This document shows, one piece after another, positions 1 to 9,020 of a stretch of DNA of 64,000 bases (within the stretch, counting starts at the first letter, position 1; each line of letters begins with the position of its first letter). The DNA comes from an uncultured Litoreibacter sp. (lineage in GTDB: Bacteria; Pseudomonadota; Alphaproteobacteria; Rhodobacterales; Rhodobacteraceae): contig NZ_CANMXB010000001.1 in assembly GCF_947501785.1 (NCBI RefSeq), positions 186,001 to 250,000 of the forward strand. Reading direction: 5' to 3'. The position numbers and the translations under genes are program-made. The notes beneath the pieces are model-generated. The model had not been told where the DNA came from. It searched no databases and worked only from the letters and a program-made list of their open reading frames with translations.

Positions 1-19
1 TGCTTGGGTGGTGGACATG

Positions 20-64
20 AAAAAGGCCTTCTCTGCGCGTGGTGTTCAGCGCGGAAAAGGCCTT
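20..64 (-). terminator. Rho-independent terminator of the RNA helicase gene
   Basis: On the minus strand, just past the helicase stop, the bases at 64-49 and 38-23 can form a 16-position stem with a few mismatches or G-U pairs, a 10-nt loop (39-48) and a run of five T (plus-strand A at 20-24). The core of each arm is AAGGCCTT. The position and T run fit intrinsic termination. Confidence 0.7.
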
Positions 65-100
65 AGATTTTTGTACGTCTCAATTACCCGATGGGTAGGT

Positions 101-1570
101 TTAATCTGTGCGGCGTTCTTCAAAGCTTTGTGCGATGAAGTCGGGCATGTGATCGCCAAGACCTACGACCTTTGGGCCACGATCTTCGTTGCGGCCGCGT
201 CCACGACCGCCACGTGTGCGCTTTTCTTCGCGGGGTTTGTCGTCCCGCTTTTCCTCGCGTTTTGGTGCTGGCTTGGCGTCTTGCTCGGTTTCAGGCGCGG
301 CGTCCTTTGTTTCGGCAGGGGCCTCTTCTTTGGCCTCTTTCGACTTGGAACGCGAGCGCGAGCGGGATTTGGTTGGCTTGTCTTCCTTGGTCTCAGCCTT
401 TTCGGGCTTGGCCTCGGACGGTTTCACCAGCCCGGTATCGCCACGCGGGATCGTGGATTCGATCAGGCTTTCGATGGCGGCCAGCAGCTTGTCGTCCTTG
501 GGCGTCGAGATCATCATTGCAGAGCCGGAGCGGCCCGCGCGGCCGGTGCGGCCGATGCGGTGCACATAGTCCTCCGCGTGGCTGGGCACATCGAAGTTGA
601 ACACGTGGCTTACATTGGGAATGTCGAGCCCGCGCGCCGCGACGTCGGAGGCCACGAGGAACCGGATTTCGCCGTTGCGGAAGCCTTCCAGCGTGCGTGT
701 GCGGTAGGATTGGTCCAGATCGCCGTGGATCGGCTCGGCGTCATGTTTGTACTTTTTCAACGACTTGGCGACGATATCCACATCAACCTTGCGGTTGCAG
801 AAGATGATGCCGTTGGTGACCTTTTCGCCTTCGAGGTCAATGAGTTGACGCAGGAAGTCGCGTTTCTTTTTGGAGGTGTCGCGGCCAGCGGAGGGCAGCT
901 CATAGACCGCTTGGGTGATGGTTTCCGATGTGGTGGCCTGACGCGCAACCTCGATCCGCTCGGGGTTGGAGAGGAACGTGTTGGTGATCCGCTCAATCTC
1001 CGGCGCCATGGTGGCGGAGAAGAACAGGGTTTGGCGGGTGAAGGGCGTCATCTGGAAGATGCGTTCGATGTCGGGGATGAAGCCCATATCCAACATACGG
1101 TCGGCCTCGTCCACCACCATGACTTTGACGTCCGACAGGATCAGCTTGCCGCGTTCGAAATGGTCCAGCAACCGGCCGGGGGTGGCAATCAGCACGTCAA
1201 CGCCACGGTCGATGAGGGCGTCTTGCTCCTTGAAGGAGACGCCGCCGATCAGCAGAGCTTTGGTCAACTTGGTGTATTTTGCATAAAGGTCGAAGTTTTC
1301 GGCGACCTGCGCAGCGAGTTCGCGGGTCGGGGCCAGAACCAGACTGCGCGGCATACGCGCGCGGGCGCGGCCCCGGTTCAAAAGCGTGATCATCGGCAGC
1401 GTGAAGCTGGCGGTTTTGCCGGTGCCGGTCTGCGCAATGCCGAGCACGTCGCGGCCCTCCAGGGCGGGCGGGATAGCGCCGGCCTGGATGGGGGTGGGCG
1501 TTTCATAGCCCACATCGGCAATGGCTTTCAGCACTTTGGTGTGCAGCTTCAGGTCAGTAAATTTAGTCAT
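101..1570 (-). CDS. DEAD-box ATP-dependent RNA helicase (RhlE-like)
   Basis: A 489-residue superfamily 2 RNA helicase that would unwind structured RNA in the cytoplasm, in ribosome assembly, mRNA decay or cold adaptation. All core motifs are visible: Q motif (TPIQ, near 26), Walker A AQTGTGKT (46-53), PTRELA (81-86), TPGR (130-133), DEAD (154-157), SAT (185-187) and HRIGRTGR (337-344). From about residue 385 the tail is low-complexity and charged (Lys/Glu/Arg, then RGGRGRGR), as in RNA-binding tails of RhlE-type proteins. The extreme C-terminus (GLGDHMPDFIAQSF) looks like a short conserved element. The gene stands alone, with a 160-bp upstream intergenic region and its own terminator. The family is certain; which RhlE or CsdA paralogue it is cannot be decided. 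Confidence 0.95.
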   Translation of the reverse strand: MTKFTDLKLHTKVLKAIADVGYETPTPIQAGAIPPALEGRDVLGIAQTGTGKTASFTLPMITLLNRGRARARMPRSLVLAPTRELAAQVAENFDLYAKYTKLTKALLIGGVSFKEQDALIDRGVDVLIATPGRLLDHFERGKLILSDVKVMVVDEADRMLDMGFIPDIERIFQMTPFTRQTLFFSATMAPEIERITNTFLSNPERIEVARQATTSETITQAVYELPSAGRDTSKKKRDFLRQLIDLEGEKVTNGIIFCNRKVDVDIVAKSLKKYKHDAEPIHGDLDQSYRTRTLEGFRNGEIRFLVASDVAARGLDIPNVSHVFNFDVPSHAEDYVHRIGRTGRAGRSGSAMMISTPKDDKLLAAIESLIESTIPRGDTGLVKPSEAKPEKAETKEDKPTKSRSRSRSKSKEAKEEAPAETKDAAPETEQDAKPAPKREEKRDDKPREEKRTRGGRGRGRNEDRGPKVVGLGDHMPDFIAQSFEERRTD

Positions 1571-1732
1571 AGATTTCCAAATGGTTGCAGTGAGTTTCTG
1601 CAGTGATTTGGGACGCAGGTTCCAACGCGTCCCTGCGTCGCCCCAAGGACGTTTTCCTCAGGTAGGCTGCATGTAGTGCAGTTGAGGGGCGCGGTCAACA
1701 AAACTGGGGGAATGAGGGGCTAAATCGGCGGA

Positions 1733-2473
1733 TTAGCCACTGTTTGGCGACGATAGGTGGTCCCAAGTCAGATTGTGGTGATCAAAGCCGCGTTCGATGG
1801 TGGGCTTGACCACCTTGAAATAGGGCGACAGGTCAAAATCGCGGGGGGTGAACAACGAATGGTGGCGAATGTGCAGAATCTCGTCGGCCTGATCTTTGTC
1901 GGTGCCCGCTTCCACCGTGGGCAGGATCGGGTAGGCCACCTTTTGAAACGCCTCGGCGATCAGCGAGGAACAGATCGCACGGGTCGGATCGCCTGAGCCC
2001 AGCGCCAACATGCGGCGGCGGAACCGGCGTGGGACAGGGGGCTGCGGCAGCAGGTAGCGGGCCAGATCTACGATGTTTTTCAGGTCATAGATCCGACCAA
2101 GGCTTTGTTTCATATGAGAGATGACGCCGTCGAGGTCTTCAGGGGTGAGCCCCACCGGGCGGCAGATGCGGGTGTTGAAATGGTCGTATTTCGTCAGCGG
2201 CACGTGAATGACGCCGTGCTGCAGGTCGGCCTCGATCAGGGAGCCGCTCTCATGTTCGCCCACGAAGAGCGCGGCATGGGACCAGGTGGAATTGGTCAGG
2301 TATTTGATCGCCTTGGAGGCGCGGGAATTGCCTTCGACCAGCAGCACGTCGCCGGGTTGCAGCGTGGCGCAGAGCATACCCTGATTGGTAACCGAGAACG
2401 GCATGTAGTCGCCCGACGGGCGTTCCAGATAGGCCGCGATGCCGCGCCCGATGCGGGATGAGATGCTGTCCAT
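1733..2473 (-). CDS. YiiX/YebB-like permuted papain-fold amidase
   Basis: A 246-residue protein of the circularly permuted NlpC/P60-related (YaeF/YiiX) family. The expected order is present: GDVLLVEG (41-48), then the histidine in WSHAALFVGEH (His66), an acidic residue in LIEADLQHG (Glu81), and late in the chain the nucleophile in ICSSLIAEAFQ (Cys168). In the permuted fold His precedes Cys, the reverse of classical NlpC/P60. Members are thought to cleave amide or lipid-amide bonds; the substrate here is unknown. No signal peptide is evident, so the enzyme is probably cytoplasmic or membrane-associated. It lies 65 bp downstream of prfC on the same strand and may be cotranscribed with it. Confidence 0.75.
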   Translation of the reverse strand: MDSISSRIGRGIAAYLERPSGDYMPFSVTNQGMLCATLQPGDVLLVEGNSRASKAIKYLTNSTWSHAALFVGEHESGSLIEADLQHGVIHVPLTKYDHFNTRICRPVGLTPEDLDGVISHMKQSLGRIYDLKNIVDLARYLLPQPPVPRRFRRRMLALGSGDPTRAICSSLIAEAFQKVAYPILPTVEAGTDKDQADEILHIRHHSLFTPRDFDLSPYFKVVKPTIERGFDHHNLTWDHLSSPNSG

Positions 2474-2538
2474 GACCGCAAAGCTAGCGGAACGCGGATG
2501 TAACTGTTTTCAAATGGGGGTGAGGGCGAAGTGAGGGG

Positions 2539-4146
2539 CTACACCATCATTTCTTTCGTGGACGACAGCTTCACGTCCGGATAATCGCGTTCCACCCGGT
2601 CGATGTCCCATTGCATGCGGGTCAGGAACACCACGTCGCCGTCATTGTCGTGGCTGATATGCTGCTGGTTGGCCGCGATGAACTTGTCGACGGCGGCCTT
2701 GTCGCCGTTCACCCAGCGCGCGGAGGTGAATTGGGATGCCTCAAAGCGGACGGGCAGGCCGTATTCCAGCTCGATCCGTGACGCCAGCACCTCGAATTGC
2801 AGCGCGCCGACGACGCCGACGATAAAGCCGGACCCGAACGCGGGTTTGAAGACCTTGGCCGCGCCTTCCTCGGCAAATTGCATCAGCGCCTTCTCAAGGT
2901 GCTTGGCCTTCATCGGGTCGCCCGCGCGGCATGATTGCAAAAGCTCGGGCGCGAAGGAGGGGATGCCCGCGACGCGCAGCATCTCGCCCTCAGTCAGCGT
3001 GTCGCCGATGCGCAGCTGGCCATGGTTGGGGATGCCCATGATGTCGCCGGCCCAGGCTTCCTCGGCCAGTTCGCGGTCGGAGGCGAGGAACAGCACAGGG
3101 TTGGAGATCGCCATGGGTTTCTTTTCACGCACATGGGTCAGCTTCATGCCGCGTTTGAAATGGCCCGAGGCGAGGCGCACGAAGGCCACGCGGTCGCGGT
3201 GCTTGGGATCCATATTGGCCTGCACCTTGAAGACGAAGCCCGCGACCTTTTTCTCGTCCGGGTCAATGTGGCGCGGCTGGGCCTTTTGTGGCTGCGGCTG
3301 GGGGCCATAGTCGGCGATGCCTTGCATCAGCTCCTGCACGCCGAAGCTGTTGATCGCAGAGCCGAACCAGATCGGCGTCATGGTGCCGTCCAGCAGCGCC
3401 TGGTGGTCTAGTTCCGGCAATAGCTCCTTGGCCATCTCGATTTCTTCGAGGAATTTTTCCAACAACGCGGCTGGCACATGTTCGGCGAGCTTGGGGTCAT
3501 CAAGCCCTTTGATTTCAATGCTTTCCGCGACCTTGTTGCGATCCGCGCGGTCCATCAGTTCCAGCCGGTCGCGCAGCAGGTCGTAACAGCCCAGAAAGTC
3601 GCGGCCCACGCCGATGGGCCAGGAGGCTGGCGTGACGTCAATCGCAAGGTTTTCCTGGATTTCGTCAATAATCTCGAACGTATCGCGGCTTTCGCGGTCC
3701 ATTTTGTTGCAGAAGGTCAAGATGGGAAGGTCGCGCAAGCGGCACACTTCGAACAGTTTTTGCGTCTGGCTCTCCACACCCTTGGCCCCGTCGATGACCA
3801 TAACGGCGGCATCGACGGCGGTCAGCGTGCGGTAGGTGTCTTCCGAAAAGTCCGAGTGGCCGGGCGTGTCCACCAGGTTGAAGCGGTAAGTGTCATAGTC
3901 AAACGACATGGCGGAGGCGGAAACAGAAATGCCGCGATCTTTTTCCATCTGCATGAAGTCGGACCGTGTGCGCCGCGCCTCGCCCTTGGCGCGCACTTGC
4001 CCCGCCATCTGAATTGCGCCGCCATAGAGCAGGAACTTCTCCGTCAGGGTCGTCTTGCCCGCATCCGGGTGCGAGATGATGGCAAAGGTCCGGCGCCGCG
4101 CAATTTCAGGCGGCAGGACGGGCTGGTTTGAGGCGCGATCTAACAT
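2539..4146 (-). CDS. prfC: Peptide chain release factor 3 (RF3)
   Basis: A 535-residue translational GTPase that recycles RF1/RF2 from the ribosome after termination. G1 (HPDAGKTT), G3 (DTPGHSDF) and G4 (NKMD) are all visible near the N-terminus, followed by the RF3-type domains II and III through the C-terminus. The frame extends upstream to a TTG at 4182, but the ATG at 4146 (MLDRASNQPVLPPEIARRRTF) gives the family's usual length and starts just before the G domain, so it is preferred. No strong ribosome binding site is seen before either start. The family call is secure. Confidence 0.95.
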   Translation of the reverse strand: MLDRASNQPVLPPEIARRRTFAIISHPDAGKTTLTEKFLLYGGAIQMAGQVRAKGEARRTRSDFMQMEKDRGISVSASAMSFDYDTYRFNLVDTPGHSDFSEDTYRTLTAVDAAVMVIDGAKGVESQTQKLFEVCRLRDLPILTFCNKMDRESRDTFEIIDEIQENLAIDVTPASWPIGVGRDFLGCYDLLRDRLELMDRADRNKVAESIEIKGLDDPKLAEHVPAALLEKFLEEIEMAKELLPELDHQALLDGTMTPIWFGSAINSFGVQELMQGIADYGPQPQPQKAQPRHIDPDEKKVAGFVFKVQANMDPKHRDRVAFVRLASGHFKRGMKLTHVREKKPMAISNPVLFLASDRELAEEAWAGDIMGIPNHGQLRIGDTLTEGEMLRVAGIPSFAPELLQSCRAGDPMKAKHLEKALMQFAEEGAAKVFKPAFGSGFIVGVVGALQFEVLASRIELEYGLPVRFEASQFTSARWVNGDKAAVDKFIAANQQHISHDNDGDVVFLTRMQWDIDRVERDYPDVKLSSTKEMMV

Positions 4147-4183
4147 GGGCTGGGATATAGAGGCCGCCACGGGGCAGCGCAAT

Positions 4184-4211
4184 CACGGGCTTCGTTTTGG
4201 TGAAAATACTC
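4184..4211 (-). repeat. Dispersed intergenic element (GAGTATTTT...CCAAAACGAAG type)
   Basis: Read on the minus strand, this sequence between the Hint gene stop and prfC carries GAGTATTTT, two bases, then CCAAAACGAAGCCC. The same string, with TG for CA at the two variable bases, occurs on the plus strand at 38506-38530 beside purB. Shorter relatives with a GTATTT core lie near 8992 and 20006. It is a small repeat in gene-end intergenic DNA; its function is unknown. Confidence 0.5.
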
Positions 4212-4226
4212 AAATCCTGACGGTGG

Positions 4227-5288
4227 TCAGAACCGCCCCGTCTGCTTCAGCAGGTTGGTCGCGTCGCGGCTATCAAGCGGCACGCGGCTGAATTTGGGCT
4301 CACTGGCCTTCAAGTCAGGGAACAAGGCCAGCACCTCATCGGCAACGTCCTCCGGCAAGCCAGACAGGATTTGCTGCGACATGTGCAGGCTTTCGGTCGG
4401 CACGCCTTCGGCATAGAGGATCTGGTGCTGGTCGAAGACCAGCTGGGTGTATTCCACAAAGCCACCTTTGCGAATGAAGATCGTGTCGTCATTCACCAGA
4501 TCAGCGGCCTGGATCAGCACATCGCGAGACCCGACCATCACCTCGGCCCGCCAATCGGAGATCAGCATGCGGTGGGTTTGGCTAACCGTGATGCTTTCGG
4601 CGTTGCCCAGCACCCCTTCGGTGATCACGACGGGGGCAAATTCGCCCACACCTTGCACCGTGCGTTTGCCAATCCAGCGGATCGGCTGCATCCCATGGTC
4701 GCGGGTCAGCACGCGGTCGCCAACTTGCAAATCTTCGACCGCACGTTGCGAGCCGTCAGACATGGTGATGCGGGTGCCACGCCCAAAGGACATGCCGGTC
4801 AGGTCGGCGAGGGGGATATCACGGGGGTGCTCCTCCGCCTCGATCAATGTGTAATCGGTTCCGGGCTCAATGGGCCCAAGCGGATAGAAATAGAAGCGCG
4901 CAACCGGCGCGTCGCAGGCGATAACAAGCGCGTCAACGGAAGCGCCAATCTGTGTCATGAAGGTCAGTCTTGCGGCGATGCGGGCGGTGGTGCCTTTGAC
5001 CTCAATGCCGGAATTGGCAGTGACGCTGAACAAAGGCTGCTCGCCCAGAACCGGCGCGGCCTTGTCTTGTAGATCAAGCGTGATGACCTTGGCGGTGCGT
5101 TTCAACGCGTAGACATCCCCAAGACACAGGCTGTCCATGTCGCCGACCGGATCGCCGTGGTTTACCCCATTTGTCACCCGGAATTGCGCAGCTTCAAACA
5201 CGGAAAATGCGTGATTGGCGCGGAATTCGGTTGGCGAAAGGTGGTTCATGGACGGCAGCTCACTCAATTCAAAGCGGAAGCAAGCCAT
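4227..5288 (-). CDS. Hint-domain (Hint_2) protein, serine at the nucleophile position
   Basis: A 353-residue protein whose second half (from about 190) is a Hint_2 module of the hedgehog/intein type: SFGRGTRITMSDG, VGDRVLTRDHG, PIRWIGKR, SQTHRMLI and a late region around VFDQHQILYAEGVPTESLH. Most Hint_2 proteins begin the module with a Cys-Phe pair; here the aligned residue is Ser in GMSFGRGT. The N-terminal half is unassigned and may be the portion displayed or released after autoprocessing. The frame is open to 5387, but the ATG at 5288 (MACFRFELSEL) follows a short AAGG and gives a sensible length; MNHLSP at 5249 is an alternative. A paralogue with Cys lies at 44555-45595. Confidence 0.75.
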   Translation of the reverse strand: MACFRFELSELPSMNHLSPTEFRANHAFSVFEAAQFRVTNGVNHGDPVGDMDSLCLGDVYALKRTAKVITLDLQDKAAPVLGEQPLFSVTANSGIEVKGTTARIAARLTFMTQIGASVDALVIACDAPVARFYFYPLGPIEPGTDYTLIEAEEHPRDIPLADLTGMSFGRGTRITMSDGSQRAVEDLQVGDRVLTRDHGMQPIRWIGKRTVQGVGEFAPVVITEGVLGNAESITVSQTHRMLISDWRAEVMVGSRDVLIQAADLVNDDTIFIRKGGFVEYTQLVFDQHQILYAEGVPTESLHMSQQILSGLPEDVADEVLALFPDLKASEPKFSRVPLDSRDATNLLKQTGRF

Positions 5289-5562
5289 GTGCCTTGCACG
5301 AGATCGCATTCCCCAAAACGCAGTCCCAGACGCATCGTTTCCCGCCGCGGATGATTTGTATTTGGTGGGTTCGACGCCAAAACGCAACTTTTTAGGAAGA
5401 TTTTACGCAAATGTGAGCCGTATCGGTGCGCCAGCGGAAACAAACCACCGATCCTGCCCCTGATTGCGTATCAATGTGCAGTTATGGCCGCCCCGCAGCC
5501 TCCACATTGTGCAGAGTCTCGCGAATCGTTACTCAGGCAGAAGCACAAATCAGGAGAGAGCC

Positions 5563-6342
5563 ATGGATCTGGGTATCAAAGGAAGGCGCGCACTCGTCGC
5601 CGCATCGAGCAAAGGCCTGGGCCTGGGCTGCGCGGAGGCCCTGGCAGAGGCGGGGGTTGATCTGGTCATGAACGGCCGCACCGAGGCCTCTTTGATCGAT
5701 GCTGCAGACAGCATTCGGTCGCGCTTCAACGTCGAGATCACCACTGTCGCCGCCGACATCACCACCGAGGCAGGGCGCGCTGAGGTGCTGGCCGCGGCTG
5801 GTCAGATCGACATTCTGGTGAGCAACGCGGGCGGGCCGCCCCCGGGGTTGTGGTCGGATTGGGACCGCGAAGATTTCATCGCAGCTTTGGACGCTAACAT
5901 GCTGACGCCAATTGCTTTAATGAAAGCTCTGCTTCCAGCTATGATGGATCGCGGCTGGGGCCGTGTGGTCAACATCACCTCGCAATCAGTCAAAGCGCCG
6001 ATCCCGGCTTTGGGGCTGTCAAACGCGGCCCGCACCGGTTTGACCGGCTATGTCGCCGGCACCGCGCGGCAGGTGGCGCCTTCGGGCGTGACCATCAACA
6101 ACCTGATGCCCGGCATCCATGCTACGGATCGTGCGACCTCCCTTGATACGGGCGTCAGCGAGGCGCAGGGTATTTCGATGGATGAGGCGCGCGCGCAGCG
6201 GGAGGCCACGATCCCCGCCCGCCGCTACGGTACGCGGCAAGAATTCGGCGCGGCCTGCGCCTTCCTGTGCTCGCAACATGCGGGTTTCATTGTGGGGCAG
6301 AACATCCTGCTTGATGGCGGGGCAACCAACGCCACCATTTAG
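5563..6342 (+). CDS. SDR-family oxidoreductase with atypical catalytic motif
   Basis: A 259-residue Rossmann-fold short-chain dehydrogenase/reductase. The start ATG follows AGGAGAG closely, so the 33-codon upstream extension of the frame is rejected. The NAD(P) loop is AASSKGLGLG in place of TGxxxGxG. SNAGGPPPG follows the fourth strand, and the C-terminus ends in GQNILLDGGATNATI. At the usual Tyr-x3-Lys site the chain reads SNAAR (in LGLSNAARTGLTGY), so the catalytic Tyr and Lys are replaced. This fits a known SDR subgroup rather than a sequencing error, because the surrounding sequence is intact. The substrate is unknown. A sodium:solute symporter follows 104 bp downstream. Confidence 0.85.
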   Translation: MDLGIKGRRALVAASSKGLGLGCAEALAEAGVDLVMNGRTEASLIDAADSIRSRFNVEITTVAADITTEAGRAEVLAAAGQIDILVSNAGGPPPGLWSDWDREDFIAALDANMLTPIALMKALLPAMMDRGWGRVVNITSQSVKAPIPALGLSNAARTGLTGYVAGTARQVAPSGVTINNLMPGIHATDRATSLDTGVSEAQGISMDEARAQREATIPARRYGTRQEFGAACAFLCSQHAGFIVGQNILLDGGATNATI

Positions 6343-6446
6343 TGGCGGCTCGGTCACAATCGCGTGGGGCGGGTCTTCGCGGTCGCGCGACGGAAACGTT
6401 TCGGGTAACTGGCTCTAACGCCACCTGAAAACCGGACCCAGCCCAC

Positions 6447-7811
6447 ATGACCAGCCTCGCGATCGCCGGCCTTTTTGCCGCAGTCATTCTTGCCTCGTTC
6501 CTTGTGGCCCCGCGCCGGGTGGGGGTCGACGGCTTCTTCGGCGGCCAGATCGCGGGCAAAGCGCCGGGGCTGGCGGTTTTGGTGCTGAGCCAGGTGACCA
6601 CCTGGATCTTCGCGCGATCGCTGATGAATTCGGCCATTTTGGGCTACTATTACGGCTTCCCCGGCACGCTGGCCTACGCGGCCTACTATCTGTCCTTCCT
6701 CACCGGCGGCTACATTGTGGGCCAGCTGCGGATGCGCGACGCGGGCTCGGTGCAGGACTGGCTGGGGGCGCAATTTGGGCAGGCGGGAACGCGCAGCTAC
6801 AACGTGGTCATAGCGCTGCGCTTGTTGTCAGAGGTCTTTGCCAACCTTTTGGTGGTCGGGCTGATTTTTTCGGCCGTGATGCCGGATGTGGCGGGCGCGG
6901 GCACCACGGCGATTGTGGTCGTGGCAGTGCTGGGCATGGCCTATTCCGCTTGGGGCGGGCTGTCAGCCGCCTTGCGCACTGATGTGGTGCAGATGGTTGT
7001 TTTCCTTGCGATTTTCGGGGTGGCCTTTGCCTACCTGCTGGTCAGCCCTGGGTTTTCGTTGGGCGCGGTTCTGGCCTCTGACGGGGCCGGCGGAGCGCGA
7101 CCCGGCTGGGTGCTGTTGGCCGTGGCGCTGTTGCAGGTGTTCTCATACCCGGCACATGATCCGGTGATGATGGATCGCGGCTTTGTAGCGGATCGCGCCA
7201 CGACGCGCCGTGCCTTCGCGCATGCGTTCTGGCTGTCCACCTTGTGCATCATCGCCTTCGGCTTTTTCGGAATTCAGGCGGCCATTCTGGGCGCGGAGTT
7301 TGAGGGGCAGTTACTAGGCACGTGGTCGGCGATGTTCCCGTCTTGGGTGTTCATCTTGCTGATGGTGTCGCTGCTGGTTTCGGCGCTGTCTACGCTGGAT
7401 TCCGCGCTCAGCTCCGCCGCCCGGCTGATGGTGGAGGAGCTTGGCTGGGCCAAACGCACATTGACTGGCGGGCGAGTTGCGATGTTTGTCTTCATGGCGC
7501 TGGGCGGCGCGTTGACCCTGTGGGGCAACGCCACCTTGTTTGATGCGGTCGCGGTCAGCGGCACGGCGTCGATGTTTCTGACGCCGGTGATGGTGGCGGT
7601 CTTCGTGCTGGGCCGGCAGGTGGCGTTGTGGTCCTACGTAGTGGCCTATGCAGCCGCGGTTGCGGGCGCGTTTGCCTATTTTGCGCGCGGCTGGGACAGT
7701 GTGGCCGCGATCTTGCCCGATGCGCATAAATACGAGCAATTGCTGGCAATTTGTGTGTGCGTCCTGCTGGTTGGCTTTGTCGCCGTGTTGTCGGGCAGTC
7801 GCCGCATCTAG
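6447..7811 (+). CDS. Sodium:solute symporter family (SSS) transporter
   Basis: A 454-residue polytopic inner-membrane protein with about 12-13 hydrophobic helices. Family features are the loop after TM1 (FFGGQIAGKAPGLAVLVLSQ), the TM2 region with WIFARSLMNSAILGYYYG, a central HDPVMMDRGFVADRATTRRAF loop and SALSTLDSALSSAARL in the later core. The last resembles the Na2-site helix of SSS carriers. It should drive sodium-coupled uptake of a small solute, but the sequence does not reveal which. The preceding SDR and following ABC ATPase are on the same strand, and functional linkage is not established. Confidence 0.85.
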   Translation: MTSLAIAGLFAAVILASFLVAPRRVGVDGFFGGQIAGKAPGLAVLVLSQVTTWIFARSLMNSAILGYYYGFPGTLAYAAYYLSFLTGGYIVGQLRMRDAGSVQDWLGAQFGQAGTRSYNVVIALRLLSEVFANLLVVGLIFSAVMPDVAGAGTTAIVVVAVLGMAYSAWGGLSAALRTDVVQMVVFLAIFGVAFAYLLVSPGFSLGAVLASDGAGGARPGWVLLAVALLQVFSYPAHDPVMMDRGFVADRATTRRAFAHAFWLSTLCIIAFGFFGIQAAILGAEFEGQLLGTWSAMFPSWVFILLMVSLLVSALSTLDSALSSAARLMVEELGWAKRTLTGGRVAMFVFMALGGALTLWGNATLFDAVAVSGTASMFLTPVMVAVFVLGRQVALWSYVVAYAAAVAGAFAYFARGWDSVAAILPDAHKYEQLLAICVCVLLVGFVAVLSGSRRI

Positions 7812-7896
7812 GGCGGGGTTGCAGCAATCAGGCATGGCTGGTATCTGAGCCGGGGAATTTCCGATTGTTTTAATCGGGTTAGAGGGCTGCGCACGC

Positions 7897-8967
7897 GTGA
7901 CACCAAGGCTGGAACTCAAGGATATCTCCATGACCTATGGGGACACCACCGTGGTGGACGACCTGTCACTCAGCGTGGCTCCGGGGCAGGTGACCTGCCT
8001 GCTGGGGCCGTCTGGCTGCGGCAAATCCACCACGTTGCGGATGATCGCAGGCGTTGAGCGGCAGACCAGCGGCGAGCTGTGGGTTGATGGCACGTTGATC
8101 TGCGGCGACGACTTTCGGATTTTGCCGGAAGACCGGCCCATCGGGCTGATGTTTCAGGACTTCGCGCTTTTTCCGCATCTGACCGTGGCGCAGAACGTGG
8201 CATTCGGGATCAAGGTCAGCAAGGCCGAGGCCCGCGACCGCGTGCAAAAGCTGCTGGCGCGGGTTGGCATGGACGGGTTTGCGGACACCTATCCACACCA
8301 GCTGTCGGGCGGCGAGCAGCAGCGGGTGGCGCTTGCGCGCGCGATCGCGCCGCGCCCCAAGATCATGCTGATGGACGAGCCGTTTTCGGGGTTGGACAAC
8401 CGCCTGCGCGACGGCATCCGCGACGAGACGTTGAGCGTGCTGAAGGAAGAGGGCACCGCCGTTTTGCTGGTGACGCATGAGCCGGATGAAGCGATGCGCA
8501 TGGCCGACGAGATTGCTTTGATGCGCGACGGCAAGATCGTGCAGCGCGGCGCGCCCTACAATATCTACAACGCCCCGGTGGATAAGGCCGCCGCCGCGTT
8601 CTTTAGCGATATCAACGTGATACAAGGCGTTTCTCATGGGGCGTTGACCGAAACACCGTTCGGCCAGTTTCTAACGCCGGGGTTGGGCGACGGGCAAGCA
8701 GTCGAAATCATCATCCGCCCGCAGCATTTGCGCATCGACTTCGACCGTCAGGGCAAAGGCCCCAACCCAACGCCACAAGAGGGCGTGCCCGCGAAGGGCA
8801 CCGTGAAGCGGGCGCGGTTCATGGGGCGTGAAAGCCTGATCGAGTTTGAAATGGCGTTTGACGGCTCGGTGTTGACGGCGACGGTGCCGGCGGTGTTCTT
8901 GCCGAAAGAGGGCACGGTGTTGTGGCTGACCATGCGGCGCGACCGGTGCTTCGTTTTTGCCGCCTGA
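7897..8967 (+). CDS. ABC transporter ATP-binding protein (FbpC/PotA-like), no permease nearby
   Basis: A 356-residue importer-type ATPase. Visible motifs are Walker A GPSGCGKST, Q-loop MFQDFALFPHLTV, signature LSGGEQQRVALARA, Walker B IMLMDEPFSGLD and the H-loop LVTHEPDEAM. A C-terminal TOBE-like region follows (from about 240, with IIIRPQHLRIDF). The sequence resembles ferric-ion or polyamine importer ATPases. The start is GTG, with no earlier usable start nearby. No cognate permease or periplasmic binding protein adjoins it; the neighbours are an SSS symporter and a P450. It may energise a transporter encoded elsewhere. Confidence 0.9.
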   Translation: MTPRLELKDISMTYGDTTVVDDLSLSVAPGQVTCLLGPSGCGKSTTLRMIAGVERQTSGELWVDGTLICGDDFRILPEDRPIGLMFQDFALFPHLTVAQNVAFGIKVSKAEARDRVQKLLARVGMDGFADTYPHQLSGGEQQRVALARAIAPRPKIMLMDEPFSGLDNRLRDGIRDETLSVLKEEGTAVLLVTHEPDEAMRMADEIALMRDGKIVQRGAPYNIYNAPVDKAAAAFFSDINVIQGVSHGALTETPFGQFLTPGLGDGQAVEIIIRPQHLRIDFDRQGKGPNPTPQEGVPAKGTVKRARFMGRESLIEFEMAFDGSVLTATVPAVFLPKEGTVLWLTMRRDRCFVFAA

Positions 8968-9020
8968 GCCGGTTTGCGCGCGGCGGGATTTAGGTATTTT
9001 TGAAACAGTGATGGGAGGCG

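Noticed and set aside
8-1606. 532-codon open frame on the plus strand
   Set aside because: It is antisense to the DEAD-box helicase, whose motifs are all present on the minus strand. Long open antisense frames are common in GC-rich DNA.
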